This document shows, piece by piece, positions 53,301 through 61,268 of a DNA stretch of 64,000 bases. This DNA is from Flavobacterium sp. PMTSA4 (GTDB lineage Bacteria > Bacteroidota > Bacteroidia > Flavobacteriales > Flavobacteriaceae), in NCBI RefSeq assembly GCF_032098525.1, contig NZ_CP134890.1, forward strand, positions 1,116,001 to 1,180,000, read 5' to 3'. The notes below the pieces were generated by a model that was given only the letters and a program-made list of their open reading frames with translations, was not told the origin of the DNA and made no database searches. The position numbers were made by a program, and so were the translations under genes. Position 1 is the first letter of the stretch; every line of letters starts with the position of its first letter.

Positions 53301-53407
53301 TTATCAAATTCACTCAAATTATTGGTATAAATTTCAGATTGTTGAGCCGATAACTGACTGATTCCTAAAATAAATACGAGAAAATAAAGGACTGCTTTTT
53401 TTTGCAT
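50393..53407 (-). CDS. Giant tetratricopeptide-repeat periplasmic protein
   Basis: A 1004-aa protein with a signal peptide (MQKKAVLYFLVFILGISQLSA, then QQ) and TPR repeats along nearly its whole length, visible as repeated A-Y-Y...G-x-Y...A...F patterns (for example ALEYFDKV, ALPYLKEY, ALNAFKNA, AINQ-type blocks), perhaps more than 20 copies. It resembles BamD/YbgF-like outer-membrane assembly proteins but is far longer. It would act in the periplasm as a scaffold. It is the first gene of the pair with the plugless barrel and has a -7 box TATTTTTG at 53429-53436. Confidence 0.88.
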   Translation of the reverse strand: MQKKAVLYFLVFILGISQLSAQQSEIYTNNLSEFDKAIELFKNKQYQSAQIIFEKVKQENKNIDTQADCAYYIATCAIRLNQSNADEMMEKFVSDYPTSSKQNQAYKEVAQFYFEEGKYPQALEYFDKVDESTLTYGEQEKFNFQKGYSYFTAKNKKEATNYFNKVVNSKEYGSQAKYYLGFLAYEGDNYQEANKYFDQVSGEEKYKEKLSYFKADMHFKLGEFQKAIDAGLVAIPKSNAMEKSELNKIIGESYFNLKQYDKALPYLKEYKGKKGKWSNTDYYQLGYTYYQQKDYENAISQFNKIIDGKDFVAQNGYYHLGESYLKTDKKQQALNAFKNASEMDFDKKIQEDANLNYAKLSYEIGNSYQSVPDVLASFLAKYPNTPNKLEIETLLINSYITSKNYKDALVLLEKNKSAANKEAYQKVTFYRGLELYTDGNYNEALSMFKKSIAEQKVAKFTARATFWKGETEYILDNFSDALLSFKQFENYSEAKNTPEYKNINYNIAYAYFKKKEYDQAADSFQKQIDLVKDDKVRLNDSYLRLGDSRFVTSKYWPAMDAYNKAIEMKGIDADYAAFQKALSYGFVSRNDRKIEDFNKFLQNFKTSQYRDDALYELGNTYVNEGKTDLAIKTYDQLLAESKNGTYSARSMLKQGLVYYNNQKEDLALTKFKKVAADYPRSPEAIEAVSTARLIYMDKGRVDEYASWVRTLDFIEVSDADLDNDTYEAAEKQFLQNNTKQAITSLSSYIAKFPNGLHALKANFYLAQSYFADGLPTNAISGYEYVISKSRNEFTEQSLARLCEIHLKKDDFAKAVPVLKRLEAEAEFPQNVTFAQANLMRAYFEQKDYPNAVTYADKVLANPKTDDKVKSDAQIIVARSAIKANDEVKARAAYAKLLTIAKGELAAEALYYDAYFKNKDGKFEDSNKAVQKLSKDYSGYKYFGSKGLIVMAKNFYGLKDSFNATYILDSVIKNFTQFPDVVEEATQELQKIKAEESKTNSSITN

Positions 53408-53428
53408 TGCTTAAAAATTTACTTTTTT

Positions 53429-53436
53429 CAAAAATA
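53429..53436 (-). promoter_or_regulatory. Promoter -7 box of the TPR-barrel operon
   Basis: TATTTTTG on the minus strand, 21 bp before the ATG. Confidence 0.5.
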
Positions 53437-53591
53437 GAACTCTATATACTATAACGTAAAAGGTTACTATTTTATTATAAACATTCTTTTAAACAATTTG
53501 TTAAAAATGGTTAATAACTCTAAAGTAGTTCTTTTTTGGGTTTGGAAATTGGGCTTTTTATTTATTACTTTTACAACATAAAATTACAAAA

Positions 53592-54275
53592 ATGTCAGAA
53601 TCAGTTTTATCCTTAAAGAATGTTACCATTTATCAAAGTCACAAAGTTATTTTGTCGAAAATAAACCTTGAAGTAACCAAAGGTGAGTTCTTGTACATCA
53701 TAGGAAAAACAGGAGCTGGAAAAAGTAGTTTTATGAAAACTTTGTATGGCGATTTGCCTTTAACTGAAGGTGAAGGAAACATTGTTGGCTATGATTTAAA
53801 AACATTATTAGAAAGAGATATTCCTTTTTTGAGAAGAAAAATTGGAATTGTTTTTCAAGATTTTCAATTATTACCCGATAGAAATATCAACGAAAACTTA
53901 TTATTTGTTCTAAAAGCAACTGGTTGGAAAAATGCCAAAGACATGCAAGATAAAATTGACAATGTTTTGAATAGTGTTGGAATGCAATCTTTTGCAAATA
54001 AAATGCCACATCAACTCTCGGGCGGAGAGCAACAACGTGTAGCAATTGCAAGAGCTTTGTTAAATGACCCAGAATTAATTTTAGCCGATGAACCAACGGG
54101 AAACCTTGATCCACAGACGAGTGTTGAAGTTATGGCAGTTTTAAAAAAAATTAATGAACAAGGAAAAACCATCATTATGTCAACACATGATTATGCTTTA
54201 ATCATGAAATTTCCAACTAAAACGCTTAAATGCGAAGACAGTACTATTTTTGAAGTGGTACAAAAAACGGTTTAA
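53592..54275 (+). CDS. ftsE: Cell-division ABC ATPase FtsE
   Basis: A 227-aa ABC ATPase with Walker A GKTGAGKSS, Q-loop VFQDFQLLPD, signature LSGGEQQRVAIARALL and Walker B LILADEPTGNLDP. The close match to FtsE (including VTKGEFLYIIGKTGAGKSSF and PDRNINENL) separates it from general transporters. FtsE-FtsX at the septum activates peptidoglycan hydrolases; ftsX is not adjacent, as is common in Bacteroidota. A possible promoter is TTG (53542-53544), 21-bp spacer, TACTTTTA. Confidence 0.94.
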   Translation: MSESVLSLKNVTIYQSHKVILSKINLEVTKGEFLYIIGKTGAGKSSFMKTLYGDLPLTEGEGNIVGYDLKTLLERDIPFLRRKIGIVFQDFQLLPDRNINENLLFVLKATGWKNAKDMQDKIDNVLNSVGMQSFANKMPHQLSGGEQQRVAIARALLNDPELILADEPTGNLDPQTSVEVMAVLKKINEQGKTIIMSTHDYALIMKFPTKTLKCEDSTIFEVVQKTV

Positions 54276-54311
54276 AGCAATCTAAATTATTCATTTAAAA
54301 AAAATGCTTAG

Positions 54312-55616
54312 ATGAGTAAATTAGTTATTTCTTTTATCAAAAAAAATCCAATTTCATTTCTTGTTATTTATGGAATAATAATACGTTCATTAGTTTTATT
54401 TTTCTATCAAATTCCAACGTTATTTCCAGATTCTGATGGCTATATTGAATTAGCTTCAAAAATTTCTACTTTTTCTTTAGATGGTTATGGTGGAACTAGA
54501 AGTCCAGGTTATCCTTTATTGATTTTCTTAACTGGAAACTGGCTGAAGTTGACCATAATTTTTCAATTCTTTTTGGGAATTATAACTTCTATTTTATGTT
54601 TCAAAATTGCTTATGAATTATTGCAGAACAAAAAAACTGCTTTCATAACTACTTTTTTATTCAGCAGTTTAATTCATATTGTTTTTTTTGAAACTTCAAT
54701 TTTGACAGAAGCTTTTACTTATTTTTTAATTAGCTATTTATTTTATTTACTGATTAAAAACAAACTAGAAAATTCATCATCTAAGCAAGATTTAGGTTTA
54801 AGTTTTCTTCTAGGTTTTTTAGTATTAGTTAAACCTTTTTATATCTTTTTTCCGTTTCTGATTTTCGTAGCTTATTCGTTCAATAACTTCAATTTGAAAA
54901 AAATAATTAGCAGAAAATTAGTGATTTTTATATTTCCATTATTGACTTTTTTAGGTTGGTCTTATGTAAATAAATTAAACACAGGTTATTTTACATCAAC
55001 TACTTTGTATGGATTCAATATGGCGCAAAACTGCGTTTCTTTTGCAGAAAACACAACAGAAGAATACAAGGAAATTGGAACTATTTATGCAAAATATCGA
55101 GATTATAATATACAACAAAATAAAAGTGTTGAAATGTCTATTTGGGATGCACATCTTGAATTAGAAAAACACACAAAACTTTCGCTACCTGATTTATCCA
55201 GCAAATTGAGTAATTACAGTAATGCAACCATTAAACTTAATCCAACTGAATATCTAAAGCAAGTTTTTGTTTCCTGGTGGAATTTTTGGAAAACGAATTT
55301 ATATATTGATGAACAAAATTTTTACTTAAAAAAATCAAATTCCTTTTTCGATTGTCTTTGGAATGTTGAACATTTTCCACTTCGCTTGTTTAAAATATTC
55401 TTCTTAATAACAATTCCAATGCAGTTGATTTCATTTTTTAAATCAAAAAAAATAGATACTGTATTTTTAATTACATTATTGATCTTTGCTGCATCAATTT
55501 TACAAGCACTTGTAACTTATGGAACCAATTCCAGGTTTAGTTATCCGTTTGAATTTGTTATGGCAATTATTGTGTTAGTTCAAGCTAAAAAATATTTCAC
55601 AAAAATTAGAAATTAA
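54312..55616 (+). CDS. GT-C membrane glycosyltransferase (ArnT/PMT-like)
   Basis: A 434-aa protein with about eleven hydrophobic helices. The first loop has the pattern FPDSDGYIELASKIS followed by TRSPGYPLL, the acidic pair and PGYP signature of the GT39/ArnT/PMT superfamily, which takes sugars from polyprenyl-phosphate carriers in the envelope. It lies 36 bp after ftsE and probably begins the surface-polysaccharide locus. Its stop codon overlaps that of the convergent dioxygenase gene by 4 bp (55613-55616). Confidence 0.8.
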   Translation: MSKLVISFIKKNPISFLVIYGIIIRSLVLFFYQIPTLFPDSDGYIELASKISTFSLDGYGGTRSPGYPLLIFLTGNWLKLTIIFQFFLGIITSILCFKIAYELLQNKKTAFITTFLFSSLIHIVFFETSILTEAFTYFLISYLFYLLIKNKLENSSSKQDLGLSFLLGFLVLVKPFYIFFPFLIFVAYSFNNFNLKKIISRKLVIFIFPLLTFLGWSYVNKLNTGYFTSTTLYGFNMAQNCVSFAENTTEEYKEIGTIYAKYRDYNIQQNKSVEMSIWDAHLELEKHTKLSLPDLSSKLSNYSNATIKLNPTEYLKQVFVSWWNFWKTNLYIDEQNFYLKKSNSFFDCLWNVEHFPLRLFKIFFLITIPMQLISFFKSKKIDTVFLITLLIFAASILQALVTYGTNSRFSYPFEFVMAIIVLVQAKKYFTKIRN

Positions 55617-56446
55617 TTTTTCTTCTGTTCTTTTTTATAAACATGTGGATTTTCTTTAACGCCTTTTTTGAAAATTCGTCTCAAATTCATTCTAATAAAA
55701 GAATCCATTCTTAATATAATATCTGAAAATCTATTTTCTGGTCGTCCTCGAAAAGATGTTACATGAAATCTATCTGATTCTAGATAAGGATTTCTTGAAA
55801 AATAATAATTCGAAACACAACAGCGATAACCCTCAAAAACTACTGGCGAAACCGAATGTAATGATTGGTTATGCGTAACCATAACCGCTAACCTATTGAA
55901 CTTACTATGAATAGTTATTTGTTTTTCTTCAATTCCATTTGGCCAAAGTTCTAAATTTCCGCCATATTCTTCTTTCCAATCTGGAGTCACATAGTAAAGT
56001 AAATTTAAAACACGCCATAAATTCCTGTCCTTGTCATGTGAATTATCAAGATGTGGATTCAAATATTGATTTTTCCCCATCATAGAAATTCCGCCAGCAT
56101 ACAAATTATCATCAGGCAATATCTCAGAAATAGAACAAATTTCACCAATAAGATTAACAATCCTCAAATCTTGAAACGAATAAATAACTTCTTCCAACAA
56201 AGGATTGTAATTATTCATTTGTGCAGCAATATACTTGTGCTCTCGGATGTTTTTCTTCAAAATCATTTCTTCTGGTCTCGGAAAAACTTCGTGAATTTTG
56301 ATTGCGATTTCTATTGGCAATAAATCATCTAAATAAAAATATTTAATTGTGACATCAGAATTTTGAAAATTATTTATCAACTCTGTTTTCTTATTGGAAA
56401 GAGTTTCAAAAATTAAATCAGCTATTATTTTTCGATTATAAATCAT
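55613..56446 (-). CDS. 2-oxoglutarate/Fe(II)-dependent oxygenase (prolyl-hydroxylase-like)
   Basis: Predicted 277 aa from the ATG at 56446; a TTG two codons earlier is a weaker start. The double-stranded beta-helix core has the Fe(II) ligands HLD (His132, Asp134) and a distal His (His197 in SLHSV), with Arg208 to bind 2-oxoglutarate, plus YGGNLELW between. Such enzymes hydroxylate proteins or small molecules; beside glycosyltransferases it may modify a sugar or carrier, which is inference. The ATG overlaps the end of the upstream glycosyltransferase by 11 bp, so they are coupled. Confidence 0.8.
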   Translation of the reverse strand: MIYNRKIIADLIFETLSNKKTELINNFQNSDVTIKYFYLDDLLPIEIAIKIHEVFPRPEEMILKKNIREHKYIAAQMNNYNPLLEEVIYSFQDLRIVNLIGEICSISEILPDDNLYAGGISMMGKNQYLNPHLDNSHDKDRNLWRVLNLLYYVTPDWKEEYGGNLELWPNGIEEKQITIHSKFNRLAVMVTHNQSLHSVSPVVFEGYRCCVSNYYFSRNPYLESDRFHVTSFRGRPENRFSDIILRMDSFIRMNLRRIFKKGVKENPHVYKKEQKKN

Positions 56447-57566
56447 TTTCAAAAATTGTATTTATCAAAAGTTTTGCATTCACATCGTCATTCATATATG
56501 ATTCTAAAAGCATTTTTCTTTTTTCAAAATCAGAAAAAGGAATATTAATTAATGATTCAACTTTAGAAATTATATCATCACTCGAAGAAACAAACTCACA
56601 TAAATCAGTTAATTTACTATCGTCTGAAATATTTTCATTTATCAAGCAAAATCTACTATTATACAACGAATTTAATAATTTTAATTTAGTTCCCGACTGT
56701 TGAAATGAAATCATGATATTGATGTGCGCATCAACTAAAATATCTTGTAAATGTTCAAAATCATTTATTTTAACAAATGAAATATTATTGTAGTTTTTAA
56801 TTCTTTTCTGAACAAAATTTTCGTTTTCAGAAGCAGCAATAACCAAGTTATAGTTTATTTTTTTAAAAATATCAATTAGTTGGATAACTGCTTTTTTATT
56901 ATCTGACATTCGCAAATCACCATGATAAACAGCATATTTTCCAAAACCATTATGAGTTTTTACTATTTTATTACCGTGAAAAACAGGAATATAATTTGTT
57001 TTTGGTTTGATAAAATTGTTTATTATGTATGTTTCTTCATTTTTAGAAAGAGTTATTATTTTTTGAAACTCATTAATAACATTTTCATACTTTTTAAATT
57101 TTAAAGCCTCAAAAGAAAATAAAATTTTCTTTATAAAATTGGTTTCGCTTTTAGAAATTCCTTTAAAATAAAGCTGTTCAATGTTATGTAATCGAAGAAT
57201 TTTTATTTTATTTTTAAAAAAACCTTTTTTAACTAGATAAGTAGTTTTTAAACCCTCAAATAAAATTGGTGCATCAGCAGATTCAATATTCTGAACTAAT
57301 TCTCTATTATTTCTGGTGAAAACTGAAAAAGGAATGTATGAAAAAAACAAAAAAGGATTCTTATTCTTTTTATAAAAAAAAACCTTTGAAGTTACATCTT
57401 TAAGTTCATCAAATTTATTTGGAATAGTATCAACAAAACAGTGAAAATATATTGAAACCCCTAATTCGTGGATAGGTTTTAATTTATAATAAACTTCAAT
57501 AATTCCTCCATAAAATGGTGGAAATGGATTGTCGAAACTTACTATATGTACAATTTTATTTGACAT
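56436..57566 (-). CDS. Glycosyltransferase, GT-B fold
   Basis: A 376-aa protein with the GT-B front MSNKIVHIVSFDNPFPPFYGGIIEVY, where GG after the first strand binds the acceptor or donor in GT4 enzymes, and a second Rossmann half starting near residue 215 (KYAVYHGDLRMSDNKKAVIQL). The C-terminal E-x7-E motif is weak. It probably adds one sugar in the polysaccharide. It is first in a two-gene minus-strand unit with the oxygenase, with -7 box TACTTTTG at 57576-57583. Confidence 0.82.
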   Translation of the reverse strand: MSNKIVHIVSFDNPFPPFYGGIIEVYYKLKPIHELGVSIYFHCFVDTIPNKFDELKDVTSKVFFYKKNKNPFLFFSYIPFSVFTRNNRELVQNIESADAPILFEGLKTTYLVKKGFFKNKIKILRLHNIEQLYFKGISKSETNFIKKILFSFEALKFKKYENVINEFQKIITLSKNEETYIINNFIKPKTNYIPVFHGNKIVKTHNGFGKYAVYHGDLRMSDNKKAVIQLIDIFKKINYNLVIAASENENFVQKRIKNYNNISFVKINDFEHLQDILVDAHINIMISFQQSGTKLKLLNSLYNSRFCLINENISDDSKLTDLCEFVSSSDDIISKVESLINIPFSDFEKRKMLLESYMNDDVNAKLLINTIFENDL

Positions 57567-57575
57567 TTATAGTGA

Positions 57576-57583
57576 CAAAAGTA
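57576..57583 (-). promoter_or_regulatory. Promoter -7 box of the GT-B/oxygenase unit
   Basis: TACTTTTG on the minus strand, 10 bp before the ATG at 57566. Confidence 0.5.
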
Positions 57584-57614
57584 CTATTTTAAAAAATAAA
57601 AAGAGTGTTTTAAT

Positions 57615-57622
57615 TATATTTG
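57615..57622 (+). promoter_or_regulatory. Promoter -7 box of the GT2 gene at 57639
   Basis: TATATTTG on the plus strand, 16 bp before the ATG. Confidence 0.5.
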
Positions 57623-57638
57623 AATTTAAAATAAAAAA

Positions 57639-58565
57639 ATGCCTTATTTTTCAATAATAGTTCCTGTTTTTAATAAAGAAAAATTTGTTTCTAAAACAAT
57701 TGAAAGCATACTTCAACAAAGCTTTCAAGAATATGAAATTATTATAATCAATGATGGTTCAACTGATGAAAGTGAGAAAAAAATAAATCAATTTAAGGAC
57801 AAGAGAATTCGATATTATAAAACCGAAAATCAAGGTGTTGCTAAGTCTAGAAATTTTGGAATTTCATTATCAACTGCTGATTATATTTGCTTCTTGGATG
57901 CTGATGACTATTGGTTTCCTAATTTTTTAGAAAGATTTCACTTCTATTCAAATCAATTTAAAACTGAAAAAGTATTTGCTTGTGCAATAGAAATCGAAAC
58001 AAAAAGCAAAATTCTTCCAGCTTTTTATTCAGTTAAAATTATAAAAGAATTTGAGATTGTAAATTTTTTCAAAGCAAGCAAAAAAGAATCTATACTTTGG
58101 ACTTCTAGTGTTTGTATTCATAAAGATGTATTTGATAAAATAGGTGTCTTTGATGAAAACCTAAAAATATCAGAAGACATTGATTTATGGATTCGAATTG
58201 GCATAAACTACAAAATTCTTTTTATCAACTCTATTTTAGCGCGTTATGTTTATGATGATAATAGTGTTTCTAGGAATATGAATTATATTTTTGAAGATTA
58301 TTTTTTTGAAAAACATACTGCTAACGAACAAAAATTGCCTGAACTAAAATCTTATCAAGATTTAAATCGTTTTTCAAGTATTATCAAGTACAAAGTCTGC
58401 GGAAATTATGTAAAAGCAAATGAATTAAAAAATAATATTGATTTAAAAGGATTAGAATTTAAAAAAAGAATACTTCTTAATTTACCCGAAACTATCTTAA
58501 TTTTTTTAATAAGAATGAAACAATTTTTAGCAGGAATTGGATTAAGCAAATCAGTTTTTAGATGA
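57639..58565 (+). CDS. Glycosyltransferase family 2
   Basis: A 308-aa GT-A inverting transferase. The front is FSIIVPVFNKEKFVSKTIESILQQS with IIINDGSTDES and the metal-binding DADDYW motif (from about residue 85), followed by SVCIHKDVFDKIGVFDENLKISEDIDLW. It probably adds a sugar to the repeat unit of the surface polysaccharide. It lies alone on the plus strand and overlaps the 3' end of the convergent FdtA-like gene by 15 bp. Confidence 0.9.
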   Translation: MPYFSIIVPVFNKEKFVSKTIESILQQSFQEYEIIIINDGSTDESEKKINQFKDKRIRYYKTENQGVAKSRNFGISLSTADYICFLDADDYWFPNFLERFHFYSNQFKTEKVFACAIEIETKSKILPAFYSVKIIKEFEIVNFFKASKKESILWTSSVCIHKDVFDKIGVFDENLKISEDIDLWIRIGINYKILFINSILARYVYDDNSVSRNMNYIFEDYFFEKHTANEQKLPELKSYQDLNRFSSIIKYKVCGNYVKANELKNNIDLKGLEFKKRILLNLPETILIFLIRMKQFLAGIGLSKSVFR

Positions 58566-58955
58566 TTTGAATTTTTTAAAATTTCGTATATAATCTTCTT
58601 CTTTGAAAACATCAGATGCAACTACCAAACAAACTGCTCCTGAAGAAAAGTTTTTCAGTTCACGCCAAATTCCATTTACGATGTGTAACCCAACATTCGG
58701 TCTGTTTAAAGTCACTGTTTTTTGTTCTTTTCCGTCTTTTAAAACTACATCAAAACTTCCACTTAAAGCAATTAGAAATTCATGTTGGTCAATATGTGAA
58801 TGTCCACCGCGTTTTGCTCCACTAGGAATATCATACAAATAGTAAATACGCTTCATTTCAAAAGGAATGGCATCGTTTTCAATTACAGAAAGATTGCCTC
58901 TAACGTCGTTTACTTTTGTGATTTCTATGAGATTTGAATCGTGAATTGTGGTCAT
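58551..58955 (-). CDS. FdtA/QdtA family dTDP-sugar 3,4-ketoisomerase (WxcM-like cupin)
   Basis: Predicted 134 aa from the ATG at 58955, in ATGA overlap with the previous gene; a TTG-initiated longer form is rejected. The family core is clear: VNDVRGNLSVIENDAIPFEMKRIYYLYD, GGHSHIDQHEFLIALSGSFDVVLKDG and GIWRELKNFSS. These cupins isomerise dTDP-4-keto-6-deoxyglucose to the 3-keto sugar on the way to Fuc3NAc or Qui3NAc. The aminotransferase and acetyltransferase of that path are not in this window except perhaps the cut hexapeptide acyltransferase at 63804. Confidence 0.93.
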   Translation of the reverse strand: MTTIHDSNLIEITKVNDVRGNLSVIENDAIPFEMKRIYYLYDIPSGAKRGGHSHIDQHEFLIALSGSFDVVLKDGKEQKTVTLNRPNVGLHIVNGIWRELKNFSSGAVCLVVASDVFKEEDYIRNFKKFKSSKN

Positions 58956-60037
58956 GTGTTTTCTAATAATTGTTCCCACTGCTGCGTAATGTTTTCCAAA
59001 GATAAATGTTCTACTGATTTCTTGGCGTTATTTTTACAATTTTGATACAAATTTTGATCATCAATCAATAATTTTATTGCTTCTCCAAAAGCATCAACAT
59101 TGTGATTATCGACTAATAATCCATTACTTTTATTGACGACAATCTCTTTTGGTCCAGATTCACAATCTACCGAAACAACAGGCGTTCCAACAGCCAATGA
59201 TTCAATAATTGACATAGGAAATCCTTCAAAATGACTCGTTAAAAGAGTTGCAAAAGCATGTTGAATAAAAGGTTTAATGTCTTTTTGAAAAGGCAAAATG
59301 TGAACATGATTTTCTATTTGCAACGTTTTACTTTTTGAAATAATATAATCTTTACTAGAACCATCGCCAATTAAAACTAAATCGTAACCACTTTGAAAAG
59401 AATTCGATTTGGCAAAGCTTTCTAACATCAAACTAAAATTCTTCACATTTTCTTCAAATCTACCAAAAAACAGAAAATATTTTTCAGGTAAATTAGTTGG
59501 TTTTTCATAAACTTTATCTTCAAAAACTACTGGATTATAAAGTGTAATAGTGTTTCTAAAATTATATTTTGCTTTCAAAACATCTTCAATATTCTTGGAA
59601 ACGCAAATCAATTTTGTTGCATCACTAAAAATCTTTTTTGCCCAAAAAACTGAAGATGTTAAATACATTTCCAAATTGGAACTATGAAAAAAATAATACT
59701 TATTTGCCGAACCATAAACCCATTTGGTAAACAATTCTCTTGAAATTGTTGGTCTTGAACGATTATCGATTACAATTTTAATATTGTTCTCTTTTAGATA
59801 ATTAGCAATATGTTTTCCTTTTTTTAAACTTCTAAAAACACCTTTACTTTCTGAAAAGATTTCTCCAAGATTAACCAATGTTCCTTTGTAATCATAAACT
59901 ACAAAATCGTTTATAATGATATTGTGAATTTCATATCCTATTGAATTGAGCATAAAACTCAGCAAAGAAGCGAACTTTTCAGCACCACCAACGCCAAGCG
60001 ACGAGGAAACAATTGCAATTTTATGGTTAGTATTCAT
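58952..60037 (-). CDS. Glycosyltransferase family 4
   Basis: A 361-aa GT-B retaining transferase: SSSLGVGGAEKFASLLSFML near the front, YFLFFGRFEENVKNFSLMLESF in the centre and the donor-site HFEGFPMSIIESLAVGTPVV, with the E-x7-E pair, near the end. It works at the inner membrane in polysaccharide assembly. Its TGA stop overlaps the ATG of the FdtA-like gene (58952-58955), so the two are translationally coupled. The -7 box of this unit forms one half of a 21-bp palindrome (60055-60075). Confidence 0.93.
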   Translation of the reverse strand: MNTNHKIAIVSSSLGVGGAEKFASLLSFMLNSIGYEIHNIIINDFVVYDYKGTLVNLGEIFSESKGVFRSLKKGKHIANYLKENNIKIVIDNRSRPTISRELFTKWVYGSANKYYFFHSSNLEMYLTSSVFWAKKIFSDATKLICVSKNIEDVLKAKYNFRNTITLYNPVVFEDKVYEKPTNLPEKYFLFFGRFEENVKNFSLMLESFAKSNSFQSGYDLVLIGDGSSKDYIISKSKTLQIENHVHILPFQKDIKPFIQHAFATLLTSHFEGFPMSIIESLAVGTPVVSVDCESGPKEIVVNKSNGLLVDNHNVDAFGEAIKLLIDDQNLYQNCKNNAKKSVEHLSLENITQQWEQLLENT

Positions 60038-60054
60038 TCTTTGCTTATCTTGGC

Positions 60055-60075
60055 TTTATATTTGTCAAATATAAA
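60055..60075. promoter_or_regulatory. Palindromic pair of -7 boxes between divergent glycosyltransferase genes
   Basis: A perfect 21-bp palindrome made of TATATTTG on the plus strand (60057-60064) and the same box on the minus strand (60066-60073) around one T. Both genes point away from it. Confidence 0.6.
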
Positions 60076-60129
60076 ATATTTAAACGGAAAAGGTTGATTT
60101 TACATCATTGCCTAACCTAGAATTTATAA

Positions 60130-61266
60130 ATGAAAATTTTACTCGTTGGAGAATACAGTCGTTTGCACAATTCTTTGAAAGAAGGTTTGCAAAAATTAGG
60201 ACATGAAGTTGTGCTTCTTGGCTTCAATGATGGTTTTAAAAATTATCCTGTAGATTTTCAATTAGTAAAAAAATGGGATTCTGGTTTATTAAAAAAAATG
60301 AAAATTGGTGTTTTAAAACTTACTGGTTTTGATTTTTCTTCCTTTTTAATCTATAAACAATTCTGGAAAAACAGAAACCAATTCAAAGATTTTGATATAG
60401 TTCAACTTATTAATGAAAATAGTTTTTTTTGTAATTATCATTTCGAGAAAAAGATTTTAGATTTCCTTTTTCAAAATAATAAAAAAGTGTTTTTGCTTTC
60501 GGCAGGTGACGATTTCATGTATGTAGATTATAATTTTAAACATCCTGAAAATCCCTCGATAGTTCAACCCTATTTAAAAGGAAAAATAAAAGACAAAAAC
60601 TTTATTAATGTTTTAAAATACAGAACTAAAGAATTTGAAAAACTACATCATTACATTTATAAAAATATAAAAGGTGTAATTGCAACTGATATTGATTATC
60701 AAATTCCGTTAGAAAATCATCCAAAATATTTAGGATTGATTCCTGCACCAATTAACCTTGAAAAGTTTCCAAAAAATGAAATGAAAATTGGCAGTAAAAT
60801 TGAGATTTTTCATGGTATTAATAGAGAAAGTTATTTTAAAAAAGGAAATAATTATTTTGAAACAGCATTAAAAATAATTGCTAAAAAATATCCTGAAAAA
60901 GTATCTATTTCAATTGTAGAAAATGTTCCTTATTCAAAGTACATTCAGTTATACAACAAAGCACATATTGTTCTTGATCAATTATATGGTCATGATCAAG
61001 GAAGCAATGCTTTAGAAGCTATGACAAAAGGAAAAGTGGTTTTCACTAATGCTAGTTCAATTTTTGAAAAACATTATCAATTGAGTGAAAAAGTTGCCAT
61101 AAATGCATTACCAAATATTGATTATTTGGTAGAGAAATTAACTTATTTAATTGAAAATCCTGAAGAAATTTTAGCCATTGGTAAACGTGCTAGAACTTTT
61201 ATAGAAGAAGTTCACAATGCTGAGAAAATTGCAAATCAATATGTTGAAGTTTGGGAGAAAAATTAA
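60130..61266 (+). CDS. Glycosyltransferase, GT-B fold (CgeB/GT1-like)
   Basis: A 378-aa protein: front MKILLVGEYSRLHNSLKEGLQKLGHEV, and in the C-terminal half LDQLYGHDQGSNALEAMTKGKVVFTNAS, the nucleotide-sugar region of CgeB-like or GT4/GT1 enzymes. The segment SAGDDFMYVDYNF near residue 130 is unusual for the family. The donor is unknown. It stands alone on the plus strand and its stop is 2 bp from the stop of the convergent flippase gene. Confidence 0.85.
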   Translation: MKILLVGEYSRLHNSLKEGLQKLGHEVVLLGFNDGFKNYPVDFQLVKKWDSGLLKKMKIGVLKLTGFDFSSFLIYKQFWKNRNQFKDFDIVQLINENSFFCNYHFEKKILDFLFQNNKKVFLLSAGDDFMYVDYNFKHPENPSIVQPYLKGKIKDKNFINVLKYRTKEFEKLHHYIYKNIKGVIATDIDYQIPLENHPKYLGLIPAPINLEKFPKNEMKIGSKIEIFHGINRESYFKKGNNYFETALKIIAKKYPEKVSISIVENVPYSKYIQLYNKAHIVLDQLYGHDQGSNALEAMTKGKVVFTNASSIFEKHYQLSEKVAINALPNIDYLVEKLTYLIENPEEILAIGKRARTFIEEVHNAEKIANQYVEVWEKN

Positions 61267-61268
61267 CT

